Made by a program: the position numbers and the translations under genes
Notes under the pieces: generated by a model
What the model was told of the DNA's origin: nothing
Database searches by the model: none
What the model saw: only the letters and a program-made list of their open reading frames with translations
Part shown: positions 63,746 through 64,000 of the stretch, piece after piece
Numbering within the stretch: position 1 is the first letter of the stretch
Layout of the letters: every line of letters starts with the position of its first letter
DNA from: Cricetomys ansorgei
Lineage: Eukaryota; Chordata; Mammalia; Rodentia; Nesomyidae
DNA length: 64,000 nt
Reading direction: 5' to 3'
Assembly: GCA_026225945.1 (NCBI GenBank)
Contig: JAMJFZ010000029.1
Span: 1 to 64,000, forward strand

Positions 63746-64000
63746 TGTGGTGGTTTGAATGAGATGTACAACAAACATTCATATCTTTGAATACCTGGGC
63801 CACATTCAGAAGATATGTTAGCAAAATTGTATAGGCATAGGCTTGTCAGAGGTATCTGGTGAAGGGTGAAGTCTGAGGTTTCAAAATTATAAACCACGGC
63901 CAATTACATCTCTGTGTCTTGTGGTTATATTTCAAGGTATATTTTCTCAGTTACTGCTCCAGCAACTTGTCTGCCTATTGCCATATTGCTTCCCAAAATG
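63746..64000 (+). mobile_element. MT-type MaLR LTR (cut by window end)
   Basis: Begins TGTGGTGGTTTGAATGAG, the typical start of mouse MT-type MaLR LTRs, and continues with GGTTTCAAAATTATAAACC, CTCAGTTACTGCTCCAGCA and CTTGTCTGCCTATTGCCATA, all in the expected order. Old and diverged, non-coding. Lies just downstream of lipocalin exon 6. Confidence 0.75.

Overview
The window is non-coding-dominated, AT-rich mammalian DNA from a muroid (mouse/rat-type) rodent. The evidence is three B1 SINEs on the plus strand and one on the minus strand, rodent-type L1 fragments, an MT-type MaLR LTR running off the right edge, and long CA/TA/CT microsatellites. There are no bacterial-style operons, tRNA or rRNA genes, or CRISPR arrays. 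Nearly all open frames over 60 codons are chance frames or pieces of repeats.

The one gene that can be assembled is at the right (50,894-63,538, plus strand). It is a lipocalin of the odorant-binding-protein / aphrodisin / probasin type, read from six short exons with GT-AG borders. The exon lengths (66, 140, 71, 111 and 102 nt, then a short last coding exon) and phases (0, 2, 1, 1, 1) are the classical lipocalin pattern. It has a TATA box, a signal peptide, a GxF version of the GxW motif, and the family's D-x-C-P ending in its own small exon. One in-frame TAA in exon 5 stops translation 11 codons before that ending. The gene is therefore either a C-terminally shortened secreted lipocalin of 157 residues or a very young pseudogene. 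In mouse and rat, genes of this type lie in an X-linked OBP/probasin cluster; placing this window there is inference.

The left 40 kb is a direct tandem duplication. Copy 1 is about 711-21,451 and copy 2 about 21,452-40,603. In the lines compared by eye they differ by roughly 4-6%. Copy 1 has about 2.2 kb (2,167-4,365) that copy 2 lacks. Copy 2 has about 0.6 kb of L1 (around 38,950-39,555) that copy 1 lacks. Each copy carries the same fossil repeats in the same order (an old B1-like SINE, L1 3' ends, an unclassified LTR-like element), so these predate the duplication. No intact gene was recognised in either copy.

On an older scale, a diverged module of about 1.5-1.9 kb with a TG- or CT-rich tract near its start recurs at 1-1,570, 7,160-9,010, 25,770-27,625 and 48,380-50,060. 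Part of it also recurs at 21,452-22,320. The last full occurrence lies directly upstream of the lipocalin gene, which suggests the left part may descend from old gene-cluster units whose genes have decayed.

Between the duplication and the gene (40,604-48,380) there is mostly featureless AT-rich DNA, one B1, and a GC-richer stretch (45,440-47,160) that may be an old endogenous retroviral remnant. The gene's introns hold an L1 3' fragment, a 4.4-kb antisense L1 with a nested LTR-like insert, two B1s, and a three-unit 123-bp tandem repeat.
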